Below are positions 1 to 7,892 of a stretch of DNA of 64,000 bases, piece by piece. The DNA is from Oscillospiraceae bacterium (GTDB lineage: Bacteria > Bacillota > Clostridia > Oscillospirales > Oscillospiraceae): contig JAEDEN010000001.1 of NCBI GenBank assembly GCA_016293265.1, positions 25,083 to 89,082 on the forward strand, in the 5' to 3' direction. Positions within the stretch are counted from its first letter, which is position 1; every line of letters starts with the position of its first letter. A model generated the notes under the pieces. The model was not told the DNA's origin. It made no database searches and saw nothing but the letters and a program-made list of their open reading frames with translations. The translations under genes and the position numbers were made by a program.

Positions 1-1
1 T

Positions 2-1168
2 ACCCAGATCAACTATCAGGGCCGCCCTGTCCGGGTGACCTCCCTGCGCTACGGCGATCTGATCAAGTGGTTTACCAACCGCTCCCAGGGCCTTCCGGCC
101 TATATCATCATCGACATGGTGACCCAGGAAGCGGAGGTGGTGCGCCTGGAGGAGGGTATGAAGTACACCCCCGCGGAGCATTTCGGCCGCAACCTCTACC
201 GGCACCTGCGCTTCCACTATCCCACCATGATGTTCGACGAGCCGGTCTTTGAGATCAACGAGGAGGGAACCCCCTACTGGGTGTGCTCCCGCATCGTCAA
301 GACCATCGGCCTTTTCGGCGGCACGGATGTCAAGGGCGCGGTACTGGTGAACGCCATTACCGGCGAGAGCGAGTATTGGGAGGAGGTCCCCGGTTGGGTG
401 GACCGCCTCTACTCCTCCGACATCATCATGGAGCAGTATGACTACTACGGCCAGTACCACAATGGCTTCCTGAACTCCATTTTCGGCCAGAAGGACGTGA
501 CCCTCACCACGGAGGGATACAACTATATCGCCCTGGAGGACGATGTCTATATGTATACCGGCATCACCTCCGTCACCTCCGACCAGTCCAACATCGGCTT
601 CATCCTCTCCAACCAGCGCACCAAAGAGACCAGCTTTTACCGGGTGGCCGGCGCCACGGAGTATTCCGCCATGGAGTCCGCCCAGAGCCAGGTGCAGCAG
701 ATGCGCTATGAGGCCACCTTCCCCCTGCTTTTGAACATCGCCGAGCAGCCCACCTATTTCATGGCCCTCAAGGGCGCCGACGGGCTGGTGAAAATGTACG
801 CCATGGTAAACGTGGAGCAGTACCAGATCGTTTCCACCGGCGCAACGGTGGCGGAGTGCGAGAAGAACTACCGCCAGTCCCTCTCCCACAACGGCCTTAT
901 CAGCGCGGGAGATACCACCCTCACCGGCCAGGGCCAGGAGCAGACCGGCACCATCGCCGAGATCCGCTCCGCCGTCATCGAGGGCAACACCCATTACTAT
1001 ATCCGCATGGAGCAGGGGCTTGCCTATCTGGATTTCAGCGCCGCCCAGACGCCGGAGGCCGTCCTTTTGAATGTGGGTGACACCATTGTCTATACCTTCG
1101 TGACGGAAAGCGCCCAGTTCCCCACCGGCGGTATCGTCACTGCCACGGATTTCCGCTACGCCGGGTAA
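2..1168 (+). CDS. C-terminal part of an uncharacterised, probably cell-envelope protein (5' end outside window)
   Basis: The reading frame is open to the left edge of the window, so the start lies outside; 388 codons are visible. A GTG at 35 is in frame but has no convincing ribosome site and should not be taken as the start. I do not recognise the family. Two stretches (around PAYIIIDMVTQEAEVVRL and GAVLVNAITGESEYWE) have the look of PepSY-like modules, where an extracellular protein ends a strand with a 'D/NAxTGE' turn; this is inference. The sequence is rich in Tyr, Thr and acidic residues and has no membrane segment in the visible part. It ends 152 bases before rplU and is separated from it by a strong promoter, so it is probably not part of the ribosomal operon. 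Confidence 0.75.
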   Translation, partial: TQINYQGRPVRVTSLRYGDLIKWFTNRSQGLPAYIIIDMVTQEAEVVRLEEGMKYTPAEHFGRNLYRHLRFHYPTMMFDEPVFEINEEGTPYWVCSRIVKTIGLFGGTDVKGAVLVNAITGESEYWEEVPGWVDRLYSSDIIMEQYDYYGQYHNGFLNSIFGQKDVTLTTEGYNYIALEDDVYMYTGITSVTSDQSNIGFILSNQRTKETSFYRVAGATEYSAMESAQSQVQQMRYEATFPLLLNIAEQPTYFMALKGADGLVKMYAMVNVEQYQIVSTGATVAECEKNYRQSLSHNGLISAGDTTLTGQGQEQTGTIAEIRSAVIEGNTHYYIRMEQGLAYLDFSAAQTPEAVLLNVGDTIVYTFVTESAQFPTGGIVTATDFRYAG

Positions 1169-1205
1169 AAACTTCAAAAAACGGCAGGAAATTTCTGAAA
1201 AACCG

Positions 1206-1234
1206 TTGACAAGGGTTTCATTCGTTGTTATACT
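1206..1234 (+). promoter_or_regulatory. Sigma-A promoter of rplU-prp-rpmA
   Basis: A consensus -35 TTGACA (1206-1211) and -10 TATACT (1229-1234) are separated by exactly 17 bp. They sit about 90 bases before rplU, leaving a leader of roughly 80 nucleotides. Confidence 0.85.
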
Positions 1235-1239
1235 TGATA

Positions 1240-1318
1240 AGCCGCTTTGAATGGGTCTGAAAGTGTGCGGAGAGCACCGCCCCCGACAGCGAGCCCGTAA
1301 ATGAAGGAGTTGAAAGAG
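1240..1318 (+). promoter_or_regulatory. 5' leader of rplU, candidate ribosomal protein L21 leader
   Basis: This untranslated leader runs from the expected transcription start to the Shine-Dalgarno AAGGAG near 1304. It is GC-rich and can fold (for example GTGCGGAGAGCACCGC). Firmicutes are known to carry an autoregulatory L21 leader RNA at this position; I assign it from position and length, not from a verified covariance-model match. Confidence 0.4.
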
Positions 1319-1320
1319 AA

Positions 1321-1632
1321 ATGAACGCAATCATCGTGACCGGCGGCAAGCAGTACAAGGTCGCAGAGGGCGACGTGGTCTTCATCGAGAAGCTGGACCA
1401 GGAAGCCGGCGACGTCGTCAAGTTTGACCAGGTTCTGGCTATCATCGACGGCGAAGAGGCCACCTTCGGCACCCCCGTGGTGGAGGGCGCCTGCGTGGAG
1501 GCCAAGATCGTCAAGAACGGCAAGGGCAAGAAGATCCGCATCTTCAAGTACAATGCCAAGAAGGGTTACCGCAAGCGTCAGGGCCATCGCCAGCCTTACA
1601 CCAAGGTTGAGATCGCCAAGATCGTTCGCTGA
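1321..1632 (+). CDS. rplU: 50S ribosomal protein L21
   Basis: A 103-residue protein of normal L21 length. It starts [14 protein letters not shown] and ends with the basic RNA-binding tail ([21 protein letters not shown]) typical of the family. L21 binds 23S rRNA in the large subunit together with L20. Its ATG follows AAGGAGTTGAAAGAGAA. It is first in the classic Firmicutes order rplU-prp-rpmA, with obgE behind its own promoter. Only 2 bases separate its stop from prp. Confidence 0.98.
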   Translation: MNAIIVTGGKQYKVAEGDVVFIEKLDQEAGDVVKFDQVLAIIDGEEATFGTPVVEGACVEAKIVKNGKGKKIRIFKYNAKKGYRKRQGHRQPYTKVEIAKIVR

Positions 1633-1634
1633 GC

Positions 1635-1967
1635 ATGACCACCATCACATTCCGCATGGAGGGCGACCGCATCGTCGGTTTTGACTCTCAGGGCCACAGC
1701 GGCTACGCCGAGGCTGGCGAGGATATCGTCTGCGCGGCCATCACCAGCGCCATCCGCCTGGTGGAGGCCACCATCAACGACGTACTGGGCCTGGCGGCAT
1801 CCGTGAAGGTGAAGGAAAGCGAGGCCCTCATCTCGCTCCGTCTGCCGGGAGGACTTGCCCCCACGGCCGAGAGCACCTGCCAGGCGCTTCTGACAGGATT
1901 GATGGTCTACTTTGCCCAGCTCCACGACGAGTATCCCGAACATATTGAAGTTCTGGAGGAAGATTGA
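1635..1967 (+). CDS. prp: Ribosomal-processing cysteine protease Prp
   Basis: 110 residues, the usual size of Prp (YsxB). Prp removes the N-terminal extension of the L27 precursor, an essential step in Firmicutes that carry that extension. The catalytic pair is visible: His21 and Cys33 in the motif [18 protein letters not shown]. The gene lies between rplU and rpmA, the standard arrangement, and its substrate L27 directly follows with a matching cleavage motif. The ATG at 1635 immediately follows the rplU stop, so translation is probably coupled. Confidence 0.95.
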   Translation: MTTITFRMEGDRIVGFDSQGHSGYAEAGEDIVCAAITSAIRLVEATINDVLGLAASVKVKESEALISLRLPGGLAPTAESTCQALLTGLMVYFAQLHDEYPEHIEVLEED

Positions 1968-2005
1968 TTCCTCCCCATCATTCTAAAGAAAGGATGGTCC
2001 CTATC

Positions 2006-2287
2006 ATGATTCGTATTGGTCTTCAGTTCTTCGCCCACAAGAAGGGCGGCGGCTCCACCAAGAACGGCCGTGACTCCGAGTCCAAGCGCCTTGGTCCCAA
2101 GCGCGCTGATGGTCAGTTTGTCAAGGCCGGCAACATCCTGGTTCGCCAGCGCGGCACCCACATCCATCCGGGTGTGAACGTCGGCATCGGCAGCGACGAT
2201 ACCCTGTTCGCCACCGCCACCGGCACCGTTCGCTTCGAGCGTCTGGGCAAGGATCGCAAGCAGGTTTCTGTTTACGAGGCTCAGTAA
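2006..2287 (+). CDS. rpmA: 50S ribosomal protein L27 precursor
   Basis: 93 residues starting [17 protein letters not shown]. The segment LQFFAHKKG is the known Prp recognition site, cut after the second Phe to expose the mature N-terminus that reaches toward the peptidyl-transferase centre. An in-frame TTG lies further upstream at 1964, inside the end of prp, but the ATG at 2006 has AAAGGATGG a short distance upstream and gives the conserved precursor start. The rest of the protein ([24 protein letters not shown]-like region) is standard L27. A terminator follows. Confidence 0.97.
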   Translation: MIRIGLQFFAHKKGGGSTKNGRDSESKRLGPKRADGQFVKAGNILVRQRGTHIHPGVNVGIGSDDTLFATATGTVRFERLGKDRKQVSVYEAQ

Positions 2288-2300
2288 TCAATCAGGCAAA

Positions 2301-2330
2301 AAGCTCCGATCGAAAGATCGGAGCTTTTTT
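2301..2330 (+). terminator. Intrinsic terminator of the rplU-prp-rpmA operon
   Basis: Perfect 11-bp stem AAGCTCCGATC (2301-2311) and GATCGGAGCTT (2316-2326) with a GAAA tetraloop, followed by a run of T. Confidence 0.95.
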
Positions 2331-2372
2331 CGCTTGAGGTGCCCTTCGCAGCTCCGGCAGCCTCGGGGGGGG

Positions 2373-2409
2373 CCTATCCGAAGCTCCGCTTCGATACCGG
2401 ATGGGTAGG
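2373..2409. repeat. Imperfect inverted repeat in the rpmA-obgE spacer
   Basis: The spacer holds a nested fold: outer arms CCTATCCG (2373-2380) and CGGATGGGTAGG (2398-2409), and an inner perfect hairpin CGAAGC-TCC-GCTTCG (2379-2393). It is downstream of the terminator and upstream of the obgE promoter, so it serves neither directly. It may be a small dispersed repeat; no second copy was noticed in this window. Confidence 0.45.
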
Positions 2410-2464
2410 GCCGGCCAACGGAGGCGGCAGCGAGGGGAAAATTAGGCAAAACCCCGCTTTTTCC

Positions 2465-2493
2465 TTGACGCGGGTGCATATTTTCGCTAAAAT
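2465..2493 (+). promoter_or_regulatory. Sigma-A promoter of obgE
   Basis: -35 TTGACG (2465-2470) and -10 TAAAAT (2488-2493), 17-bp spacer, about 45 bases before the obgE start. Confidence 0.8.
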
Positions 2494-2538
2494 GGTGAAA
2501 ACATCCATTGAAAAGAATTGAAATACGAGAGGTACCTC

Positions 2539-3822
2539 ATGGCAGCATCTTTTATTGATAAGGCCCGCATCAGCGTTCGCGCCGGCAACGGCGGCAACGG
2601 GGCGGTTGCCTTCCACCGGGAAAAATATGTGGCGGCCGGCGGCCCTGACGGCGGCGACGGCGGCCGGGGCGGTTCCATCGTTCTGGTGGTGGACGACAAT
2701 ATGTCCACCCTGATGGACTTCCGCTATAAGCGCAAGTATGTGGCCTCCAACGGCATGGACGGCCAGGGCGGCCGCCGGCACGGGAAGGACGGCGAGGATC
2801 TTGTCATCAAGGTCCCCCGGGGTACGCTGGTGCGGGATGCCGAGACCAATGAGATCATTCAGGATATGTCCGGTCAGGAGCCCTATGTCCTCTGCCGCGG
2901 CGGCCGGGGCGGCTGGGGCAATATGCACTTTGCCACCCCCACCCGTCAGGTGCCCCGCTTTGCCAAGGGGGGACTCCCCGGCGAGAGCCACGACGTGGTG
3001 CTGGAGCTGAAGCTCCTGGCGGACGTGGGCCTTATCGGCTTCCCCAATGTGGGCAAATCCACTCTGCTCTCCGTTGTCTCCAAGGCCCAGCCCAAGATTG
3101 CAAACTACCACTTTACCACCCTGTTCCCCAACCTGGGAGTGGTGTGGGTGGATGAGGGCGTCAGCTTTGTGATGGCCGACATCCCCGGTATCATCGAGGG
3201 GGCCAGCGAGGGTGCGGGCCTGGGCCACGATTTCCTGCGCCATATTGACCGCTGCCGCCTTCTGGTTCACGTGGTGGACGTTTCCGGCTGTGAGGGCCGG
3301 GATCCGGTGGCGGATTTTGAGGCCATCAACGAGGAATTGAAGCACTACAGCGCCGACCTTGCCGCCCGTCCCCAGATCGTGGCGGCCAACAAGGTGGATA
3401 TCATGGCGGACCCGGAGAATCTGGAGCGCCTGCGGGCTCATGTGGAGGCCCAGGGCTACACCTTCTTTGCCATGTCCGCCGCCGCCCACCAGGGGACCCG
3501 GGAGCTGGTGCAGAAGATCGCCCAGCAGCTTGCCACGCTGCCGCCCGTCACCGTCTATGAGCCTGAGTATGTGCCCAAGCCCTATGTGGTGGATGATTCC
3601 GCACCTTTGGATATCCAGCGCGCCGAGGACGGCACCTGGCTGGTGGAGGGGCCCTGGCTGCAGCGCCTTATGGGCAACATCAACTTTGCCGACTACGAAA
3701 GCCGGATGTATTTCGACAAATGCCTTCGGGATTCCGGCCTCTTCCAGACGCTGGAGGAGATGGGAATCGAGGATGGCGACATTGTCTCCATGTACGACTT
3801 CGAGTTTGAATACCAGCGCTGA
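2539..3822 (+). CDS. obgE: GTPase Obg (ribosome assembly, stress-linked)
   Basis: 427 residues. The order is the glycine-rich Obg fold (about 1-158, with GNGGNGAVAFHREKYVAAGG), the G domain (G1 GFPNVGKS at 167-174, G3 DIPGI, G4 NKVD) and a C-terminal OCT domain. Obg is an essential GTPase that acts in 50S assembly and stringent-type control. The ATG at 2539 gives the conserved MxxFID start and follows GAGAGG; an in-frame TTG at 2518 would add seven unconserved residues. It has its own promoter and a terminator downstream. Confidence 0.97.
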   Translation: MAASFIDKARISVRAGNGGNGAVAFHREKYVAAGGPDGGDGGRGGSIVLVVDDNMSTLMDFRYKRKYVASNGMDGQGGRRHGKDGEDLVIKVPRGTLVRDAETNEIIQDMSGQEPYVLCRGGRGGWGNMHFATPTRQVPRFAKGGLPGESHDVVLELKLLADVGLIGFPNVGKSTLLSVVSKAQPKIANYHFTTLFPNLGVVWVDEGVSFVMADIPGIIEGASEGAGLGHDFLRHIDRCRLLVHVVDVSGCEGRDPVADFEAINEELKHYSADLAARPQIVAANKVDIMADPENLERLRAHVEAQGYTFFAMSAAAHQGTRELVQKIAQQLATLPPVTVYEPEYVPKPYVVDDSAPLDIQRAEDGTWLVEGPWLQRLMGNINFADYESRMYFDKCLRDSGLFQTLEEMGIEDGDIVSMYDFEFEYQR

Positions 3823-3883
3823 AAGGAAACGGCCCAAAGTCCGGACAGGCTCGGATTCCTGTAAGGTCTTTTCCCATAAGCTG

Positions 3884-3916
3884 AAAATTGCTCTCCTCTT
3901 GGAGAGCAATTTTTTT
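3884..3916 (+). terminator. Terminator of obgE
   Basis: Stem ATTGCTCTCC (3887-3896) and GGAGAGCAAT (3901-3910) with a TCTT loop and a T6 tail. Confidence 0.95.
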
Positions 3917-3981
3917 AATATCAGAGCAGGGATGCCTGAAAGCGATTCGCATCCCATGGCGGTTTTCCTGTCCTATATGGA

Positions 3982-4113
3982 TTTGAATGGCGGTGCCTTC
4001 ACTGGAATCGGCCGGGCATCGGCTTCTATCGTTCCATGGGCGCGGAACCCATGAAGGACCGGACAGTCTCCCATATCGCCGGTGACACGTTAAAAAGCCT
4101 GGCCGGTCATTGA
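3982..4113 (+). pseudogene. Decayed C-terminal fragment of a GNAT N-acetyltransferase
   Basis: One frame (phase of 4021) reads FEWRCLHWNRPGIGFYRSMG followed by AEPMKDRTVSHIAGDTLKSL and a TGA at 4111. This matches the last third of small GNAT acetyltransferases, where the pattern 'LEW.CLDWN.P.I.FYRSLGA.PMDEWTVYRLTGD.L' covers the acetyl-CoA-binding helix and the last strand. Nothing upstream in any frame restores the N-terminal part; the obgE terminator lies just before it. No start codon or ribosome site fits. It is a remnant, not a working gene. Confidence 0.75.
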
Positions 4114-4146
4114 CCGCAGGAAGTACGGCAGGAAAAAGGGAGGCAG

Positions 4147-4181
4147 AAAAATCCCCGGCATCCTTTTAGGAAGCCGGGGAT
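4147..4181 (-). terminator. Terminator of the aminotransferase gene
   Basis: On the minus strand, ATCCCCGGC and GCCGGGGAT arms enclose a short loop, followed by a T-rich run. It lies just after the aminotransferase stop at 4186. Confidence 0.85.
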
Positions 4182-4185
4182 AATG

Positions 4186-5322
4186 TTACAGCGTCTTGAG
4201 GAATGCCTCTATGCGGTCCAGGCCGCGCTTGAGATCCTCGTCGGAATAGCAGTAGGAAAGGCGCATATAGCCTTCAGTGCCGAAGTATACGCCGGGGATC
4301 AGGCCCACCAGGCCCTCCTGAAGCATCTTGGTGCAGAAGGTCACGGAGTCCATGCCGTACTTTTCGATGTTGATGAACATGTAGAAGGCACCCTCAGGCT
4401 CCTGTACCTCCAGACCCATATCCACCAGGCGCTTGTAGACGTACTCCTTCCGCTTCCGGAACAGCTCCGTCACCGGTTTGGTGTCGCTCTCCAGGGCGGC
4501 CACGCAGGCCCGCTGCACAAAGGAGGGCACGCTGGTCACACAGTTTTGATGGAAGATCTGCAGCCGGTCCCGGATGGGGGCGTCGGCCATGCAGTAGCCA
4601 AGGCGCCAACCGGTCATGGCGTAGGGCTTGGAAAAGCTCTGGACGATGATGATGCGGTCCCGCATATCCTGATACTCGGAGAAACTGTGGTAGTCGCCGG
4701 TGTAGGTCAGGGTGCGGTATACGTCGTCGCAGACCACGAAAATGGGCTTGTCCAGCAGGATGTCATGGATGCCGTCCAAGGTTTCCTTGGTGTAGATGCA
4801 GCCGGTGGGATTGTTGGGAGAGGTGAGGATGATGGCCTTGGTTTTGTCCGTAATGGCGGCCTTCAGTGCCTCCGGGTCGATCTGGAAGCGGTTTTTCTCC
4901 GTGGGCAGCATCACCGGAACGCCCCGGCAGAGCTGAACGATGGACTCGTAAAGGCCAAAGGCGGGGGTGGGGATGATGACCTCATCGCCGGGGTTGAGAA
5001 GGGTGGAGAAGATGACGAACAGGCTCTCTGTGGCGCCCACGGTGGCGATGATCTCTTCGGGGGAGTAGTGGAGGCCGTGCCGCTCCGCCTCGAATTTGGA
5101 GATGGCCTCCAACAGATAGGGATAGCCGTTGCCGGGAGGATAGTGGGTATCGTTGCTATCCAGGGCGGCCTTGGCAGCCTCCTTCACCGCCTCCGGCGTG
5201 TCCAGGTCCGGTTCGCCGATGGTCAGGCCGCAGGCGCCCGGAGTGTCCCGCACCAAGTAAGTGAAGCGGCGGATGCCGGAGGGCTCCACATTTAAAACGG
5301 CGCTGTTGAGAGTCAGTTCCAT
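4186..5322 (-). CDS. Class I/II PLP-dependent aminotransferase
   Basis: 378 residues, fold-type I aminotransferase of the aspartate/aromatic group. Visible motifs are the substrate-side GEPDLDTPE (36-44), the PLP ring contact NNPTG (170-174), the aspartate that pairs with the pyridine nitrogen in VCDDVYR (about 199-203) and the Schiff-base lysine Lys232 in SFSKPYAMTGWRLG. An arginine in MRLSYCYS near the C-terminus should bind the substrate carboxylate. Substrate (Asp, aromatic or other) cannot be fixed from sequence. It is monocistronic, with its own promoter and terminator. Confidence 0.92.
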   Translation of the reverse strand: MELTLNSAVLNVEPSGIRRFTYLVRDTPGACGLTIGEPDLDTPEAVKEAAKAALDSNDTHYPPGNGYPYLLEAISKFEAERHGLHYSPEEIIATVGATESLFVIFSTLLNPGDEVIIPTPAFGLYESIVQLCRGVPVMLPTEKNRFQIDPEALKAAITDKTKAIILTSPNNPTGCIYTKETLDGIHDILLDKPIFVVCDDVYRTLTYTGDYHSFSEYQDMRDRIIIVQSFSKPYAMTGWRLGYCMADAPIRDRLQIFHQNCVTSVPSFVQRACVAALESDTKPVTELFRKRKEYVYKRLVDMGLEVQEPEGAFYMFINIEKYGMDSVTFCTKMLQEGLVGLIPGVYFGTEGYMRLSYCYSDEDLKRGLDRIEAFLKTL

Positions 5323-5367
5323 GGGGGATTCACACTCCTTATTGATTTAAAGCGATATATTGTAACC

Positions 5368-5396
5368 AGTATATGCCTGAAAAAACGGATTGTCAA
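5368..5396 (-). promoter_or_regulatory. Sigma-A promoter of the aminotransferase
   Basis: Minus strand: perfect -35 TTGACA (5391-5396), 17-bp spacer, -10 TATACT (5368-5373), about 45 bases before the start codon. Confidence 0.9.
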
Positions 5397-5412
5397 TGGG
5401 GAATGGGGCGGC

Positions 5413-6099
5413 TTATTCCGGGAGGATCTCCCGCACGGTGAGGGTATCTCCCGCCACAGAGAATTTCACCTCCAGCCCCGCGAAGCCGAAGCCATAGACC
5501 CGCTCCGGGTCGTTGTGATAGTGGGGGCGGGGATCCTGGGCCAGCACTCCTCTGAGGGCAGCTCTGCGGCCTTCCGGGATCTTTTCCAGAAGCTCCTGGG
5601 GGATCTCCACCTGCAGCATTTCCCCGGCGGGGACGGAGGCAAAGCCGCCCACGGCCTCCGGGTGGCAGTCGGCATAGGGAATGTAAGGCTTGATGTCCAG
5701 GATGGGGGTGCCGTCCATCAGATCCGCTCCCCGGATGCACAGGACGGCCCCGTGTTCCGCGGTTTGCCGGATGCCCTCCAGCCGTACGCAGGACAGGGCG
5801 ATAGGATTGGGCCGGAAGGGGGAGCGGGTGGCAAAGACACCCATGCGGGTATTTCCGCCCAGGCGGGGCGGGCGCACTGTAGGGGACCAGGTCTCCCGCA
5901 GGGCCTGGTTAAAGACCCACACCAGCCATACGTGGGAGAAGCCCTCCAGTCCCCGCAGGGCGTCGGCGCTGCGGTATTCCGGCTCAAAGACGATGGTGGA
6001 TTCCAGGGCGTCCACCAGGCCGCTTTGCCGGGGCACACCAAACTTGGTGGAAAAATCGCTGTGGATGCGGCCAATGACTTTCATGGAAAATTGCTGCAT
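5413..6099 (-). CDS. trmO: tRNA m6t6A37 methyltransferase TrmO (TsaA family)
   Basis: 228 residues. TrmO adds the N6-methyl group to t6A at position 37 of a subset of ANN-decoding tRNAs, using SAM and an unusual beta-barrel (UPF0066/YaeB) fold. The family signature ATRSPFRPNPIALS is present (about residues 94-107), as are the SDFSTKFGVPRQSGLV and GLEGFSHVWLVWVF segments. The ATG at 6099 follows GGGAGCG on the minus strand; a second Met five codons on is possible. The same window encodes MtaB, which modifies the same t6A37 base in other tRNAs. Confidence 0.93.
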   Translation of the reverse strand: MQQFSMKVIGRIHSDFSTKFGVPRQSGLVDALESTIVFEPEYRSADALRGLEGFSHVWLVWVFNQALRETWSPTVRPPRLGGNTRMGVFATRSPFRPNPIALSCVRLEGIRQTAEHGAVLCIRGADLMDGTPILDIKPYIPYADCHPEAVGGFASVPAGEMLQVEIPQELLEKIPEGRRAALRGVLAQDPRPHYHNDPERVYGFGFAGLEVKFSVAGDTLTVREILPE

Positions 6100-6128
6100 G
6101 GTATCGCTCCCTTTGTCGTAATAAAATC

Positions 6129-6157
6129 ATTATACAGGATCCAGTGCCGGATTGGAA
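6129..6157 (-). promoter_or_regulatory. Probable promoter of trmO
   Basis: Minus strand -10 TATAAT (6129-6134) with a weak -35 TTCCAA (6152-6157) at 17 bp. Confidence 0.6.
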
Positions 6158-6189
6158 TCAAAAAAACGACCGCCTGTGGGCGGTCGTTT
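6158..6189 (-). terminator. Terminator of the glycosyltransferase gene
   Basis: Stem AACGACCGCC (6165-6174) and GGCGGTCGTT (6179-6188), TGTG loop; on the minus strand it is followed by a T-run. It abuts the trmO promoter. Confidence 0.9.
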
Positions 6190-6193
6190 GCGG

Positions 6194-7207
6194 TCAGATG
6201 CCAAATTGCAGGCGGTACATTTGGGTCAGGGTGAAGAAGTGCCCGCCCTTGATGAGGTTGGCGGCCATCTGGCGGCGGGGATGGAGGCCTTGGGGGGTGA
6301 TGGCGGCGATGGCCTGGGCTATTTCCTCCTGCCGGCAAAGCTCCTCCACGGCCCGCTGCTTCTTTCGGACGGGAATGGGATTTTCCCTGCTGTACTCGTT
6401 TTCGACGGCGGCCAGCAGACCCACCCAGTTGTTGTTCTCCTGCCACTGGGGACGCAGCCCTTCCAGGTCATACTGCTTTGCCAGAGCCTCCTTGCGCTCC
6501 ATAAAGCGGCGGAAGGTGGCGTAAAAGTCCTTTTGGTAGCCATGGCGGGAGGAGGGATTCAGGAAAAAGCGGTAGAGGACCTGCTCCGTCACAGCGAGCT
6601 TTTTGGCGTTGCAGAAATACTCCATCACAAAGAGCTCATCGGCCCTGTAGTCTCCCTGGAAGCTCAGATGGGAGGAACGGATCACCTTGGCAGAGAACAG
6701 ATAACGCCAGACGCTGCCGTTGAATACCGGAGGCATCAGCCGGTCGCCCAGAAGGGGGGCCACGATCCTCTCCCGGATGGCGGCATCATCGTAAACGCCC
6801 TGCTCCAGCAGCTTTACCTCCGTCTTGGAGCCGTCGGCGGCCAGATTCAGGTGGGCGCAGCCCACGGTATCCGCACCGCTTTGCTGCTGGAGGGACCACA
6901 GGGTCTCCAGGGCCTGAAATTCATAGCGGTCAGCCACATCCAAAAAGGCGATGAACTCGCCCTTGGCCTCCCGCAGGCCCAGGTTCCGGGCCTCGCCGGT
7001 GCCGCTGGATTTCCGGCGGTGGAACACCCGGATGCGGTCATCCTCCCGGGCGCACTCGTCACAGATCGCCGGGGAAGCGTCGGTGCTGCCGTCGTCCACC
7101 AGTAGCAGCTCCCAATCCTGGAAGCTCTGCATGCGCACGCTTTCCGCACAGTTTTTCAAATAGGCTTCCCCTTGATGGACGGGAACGATCACAGAGATGC
7201 TGGGCAT
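6194..7207 (-). CDS. Family 2 glycosyltransferase (altered DXD motif)
   Basis: 337 residues. The N-terminal GT-A domain starts SISVIVPVHQGEAYL and has the nucleotide-sugar motif VDDGSTD (37-43) and the GTGEARNLGL segment. Such enzymes transfer sugars from UDP/GDP donors to surface polysaccharide or lipid acceptors. The ATG at 7207 has GAGGAG at the right distance; an upstream TTG overlaps that site and is unlikely. Odd: the metal-binding segment usually DSDD/DADD reads D90-V-A-D93 (AFLDVADRY), so the middle acidic residue is missing. The C-terminal half has no recognised domain. It stands alone, without other cell-wall genes beside it. Confidence 0.88.
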   Translation of the reverse strand: MPSISVIVPVHQGEAYLKNCAESVRMQSFQDWELLLVDDGSTDASPAICDECAREDDRIRVFHRRKSSGTGEARNLGLREAKGEFIAFLDVADRYEFQALETLWSLQQQSGADTVGCAHLNLAADGSKTEVKLLEQGVYDDAAIRERIVAPLLGDRLMPPVFNGSVWRYLFSAKVIRSSHLSFQGDYRADELFVMEYFCNAKKLAVTEQVLYRFFLNPSSRHGYQKDFYATFRRFMERKEALAKQYDLEGLRPQWQENNNWVGLLAAVENEYSRENPIPVRKKQRAVEELCRQEEIAQAIAAITPQGLHPRRQMAANLIKGGHFFTLTQMYRLQFGI

Positions 7208-7240
7208 GATACCACTCCTCAATCGGTTCGTAATGGAGCT

Positions 7241-7269
7241 ATTTTAGCGCATTTGCCGGGGAAGGTCAA
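7241..7269 (-). promoter_or_regulatory. Promoter of the glycosyltransferase
   Basis: Minus strand -35 TTGACC (7264-7269), 17-bp spacer, -10 TAAAAT (7241-7246). Confidence 0.82.
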
Positions 7270-7290
7270 GAACCGTTCCGAAAGAGGAAC

Positions 7291-7312
7291 CGGCCGCCTG
7301 AAAAGGCGGCCG
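7291..7312 (-). terminator. Hairpin after the ferritin gene
   Basis: Stem CGGCCGCCT (7291-7299) and AGGCGGCCG (7304-7312) with a GAAA loop. There is no clear T-run on the minus side, so termination efficiency is uncertain. Confidence 0.45.
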
Positions 7313-7328
7313 ATTCCTGTTTTTCTGC

Positions 7329-7838
7329 TTAGAGAACCAGGGAGGGTGCGCTGTAGACCCGGCCCTTCAGTTCGCTGTTGAGCATATAGAGGCCCTTGGC
7401 GTCGGTGCCGAAGAGCTCCATCTTGGTAATCATATCGGAGGCGTTTTTCTCCTCCTCGCCCTGCTCCTTCACGAACCAGTCCAGAAGCTGCATGGTGCGG
7501 AAATCATGGACCTCGAAGGCGGCGGCATAAATGTCGTTGATGAGGCTGGTGACGTATTTTTCGTGGGCCAGGCCTGCCTTCAGGGGGGCCATGCGGTCGC
7601 CCATTTCCCATTCGGGCTTAGCGATGGCCTCAAAGGTGACCTTCTGACCATTGTTCAGCAGATACTGGTAAAACAGCATCGCGTGGTCCCGCTCCTCCTG
7701 GGCCTGGATGCGGTACCAGTTCTCAAAGCCATCCAGACCCTCTTCGGCGTAGTAGTTGGAAAAATCCAGATAAAGGTAAGCGGAGTAGAGCTCCTTGTTG
7801 ATCTGCTCGTTGAGCAGCTTGGCAACTTTGGTATCCAT
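7329..7838 (-). CDS. ftnA: Ferritin (iron storage)
   Basis: 169 residues, the usual length of bacterial non-haem ferritin. The four-helix bundle carries the ferroxidase ligands: Glu16, Glu49 and His52 (QAQEERDHAML), Glu93 (AHEKYV), and Gln126/Glu129 (KEQGEEEKN). It oxidises Fe(II) and stores it inside a 24-subunit shell, protecting against iron-driven radicals. The ATG at 7838 follows GAAAGGAATG. It is 54 bases downstream of the carboxyltransferase gene with no clear promoter between, so it may be read through from that cluster. Confidence 0.96.
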   Translation of the reverse strand: MDTKVAKLLNEQINKELYSAYLYLDFSNYYAEEGLDGFENWYRIQAQEERDHAMLFYQYLLNNGQKVTFEAIAKPEWEMGDRMAPLKAGLAHEKYVTSLINDIYAAAFEVHDFRTMQLLDWFVKEQGEEEKNASDMITKMELFGTDAKGLYMLNSELKGRVYSAPSLVL

Positions 7839-7892
7839 AAATTACATTCCTTTCGTATGATGGGGAAATCAGTGGCCCGGGCCCTCATGGGT

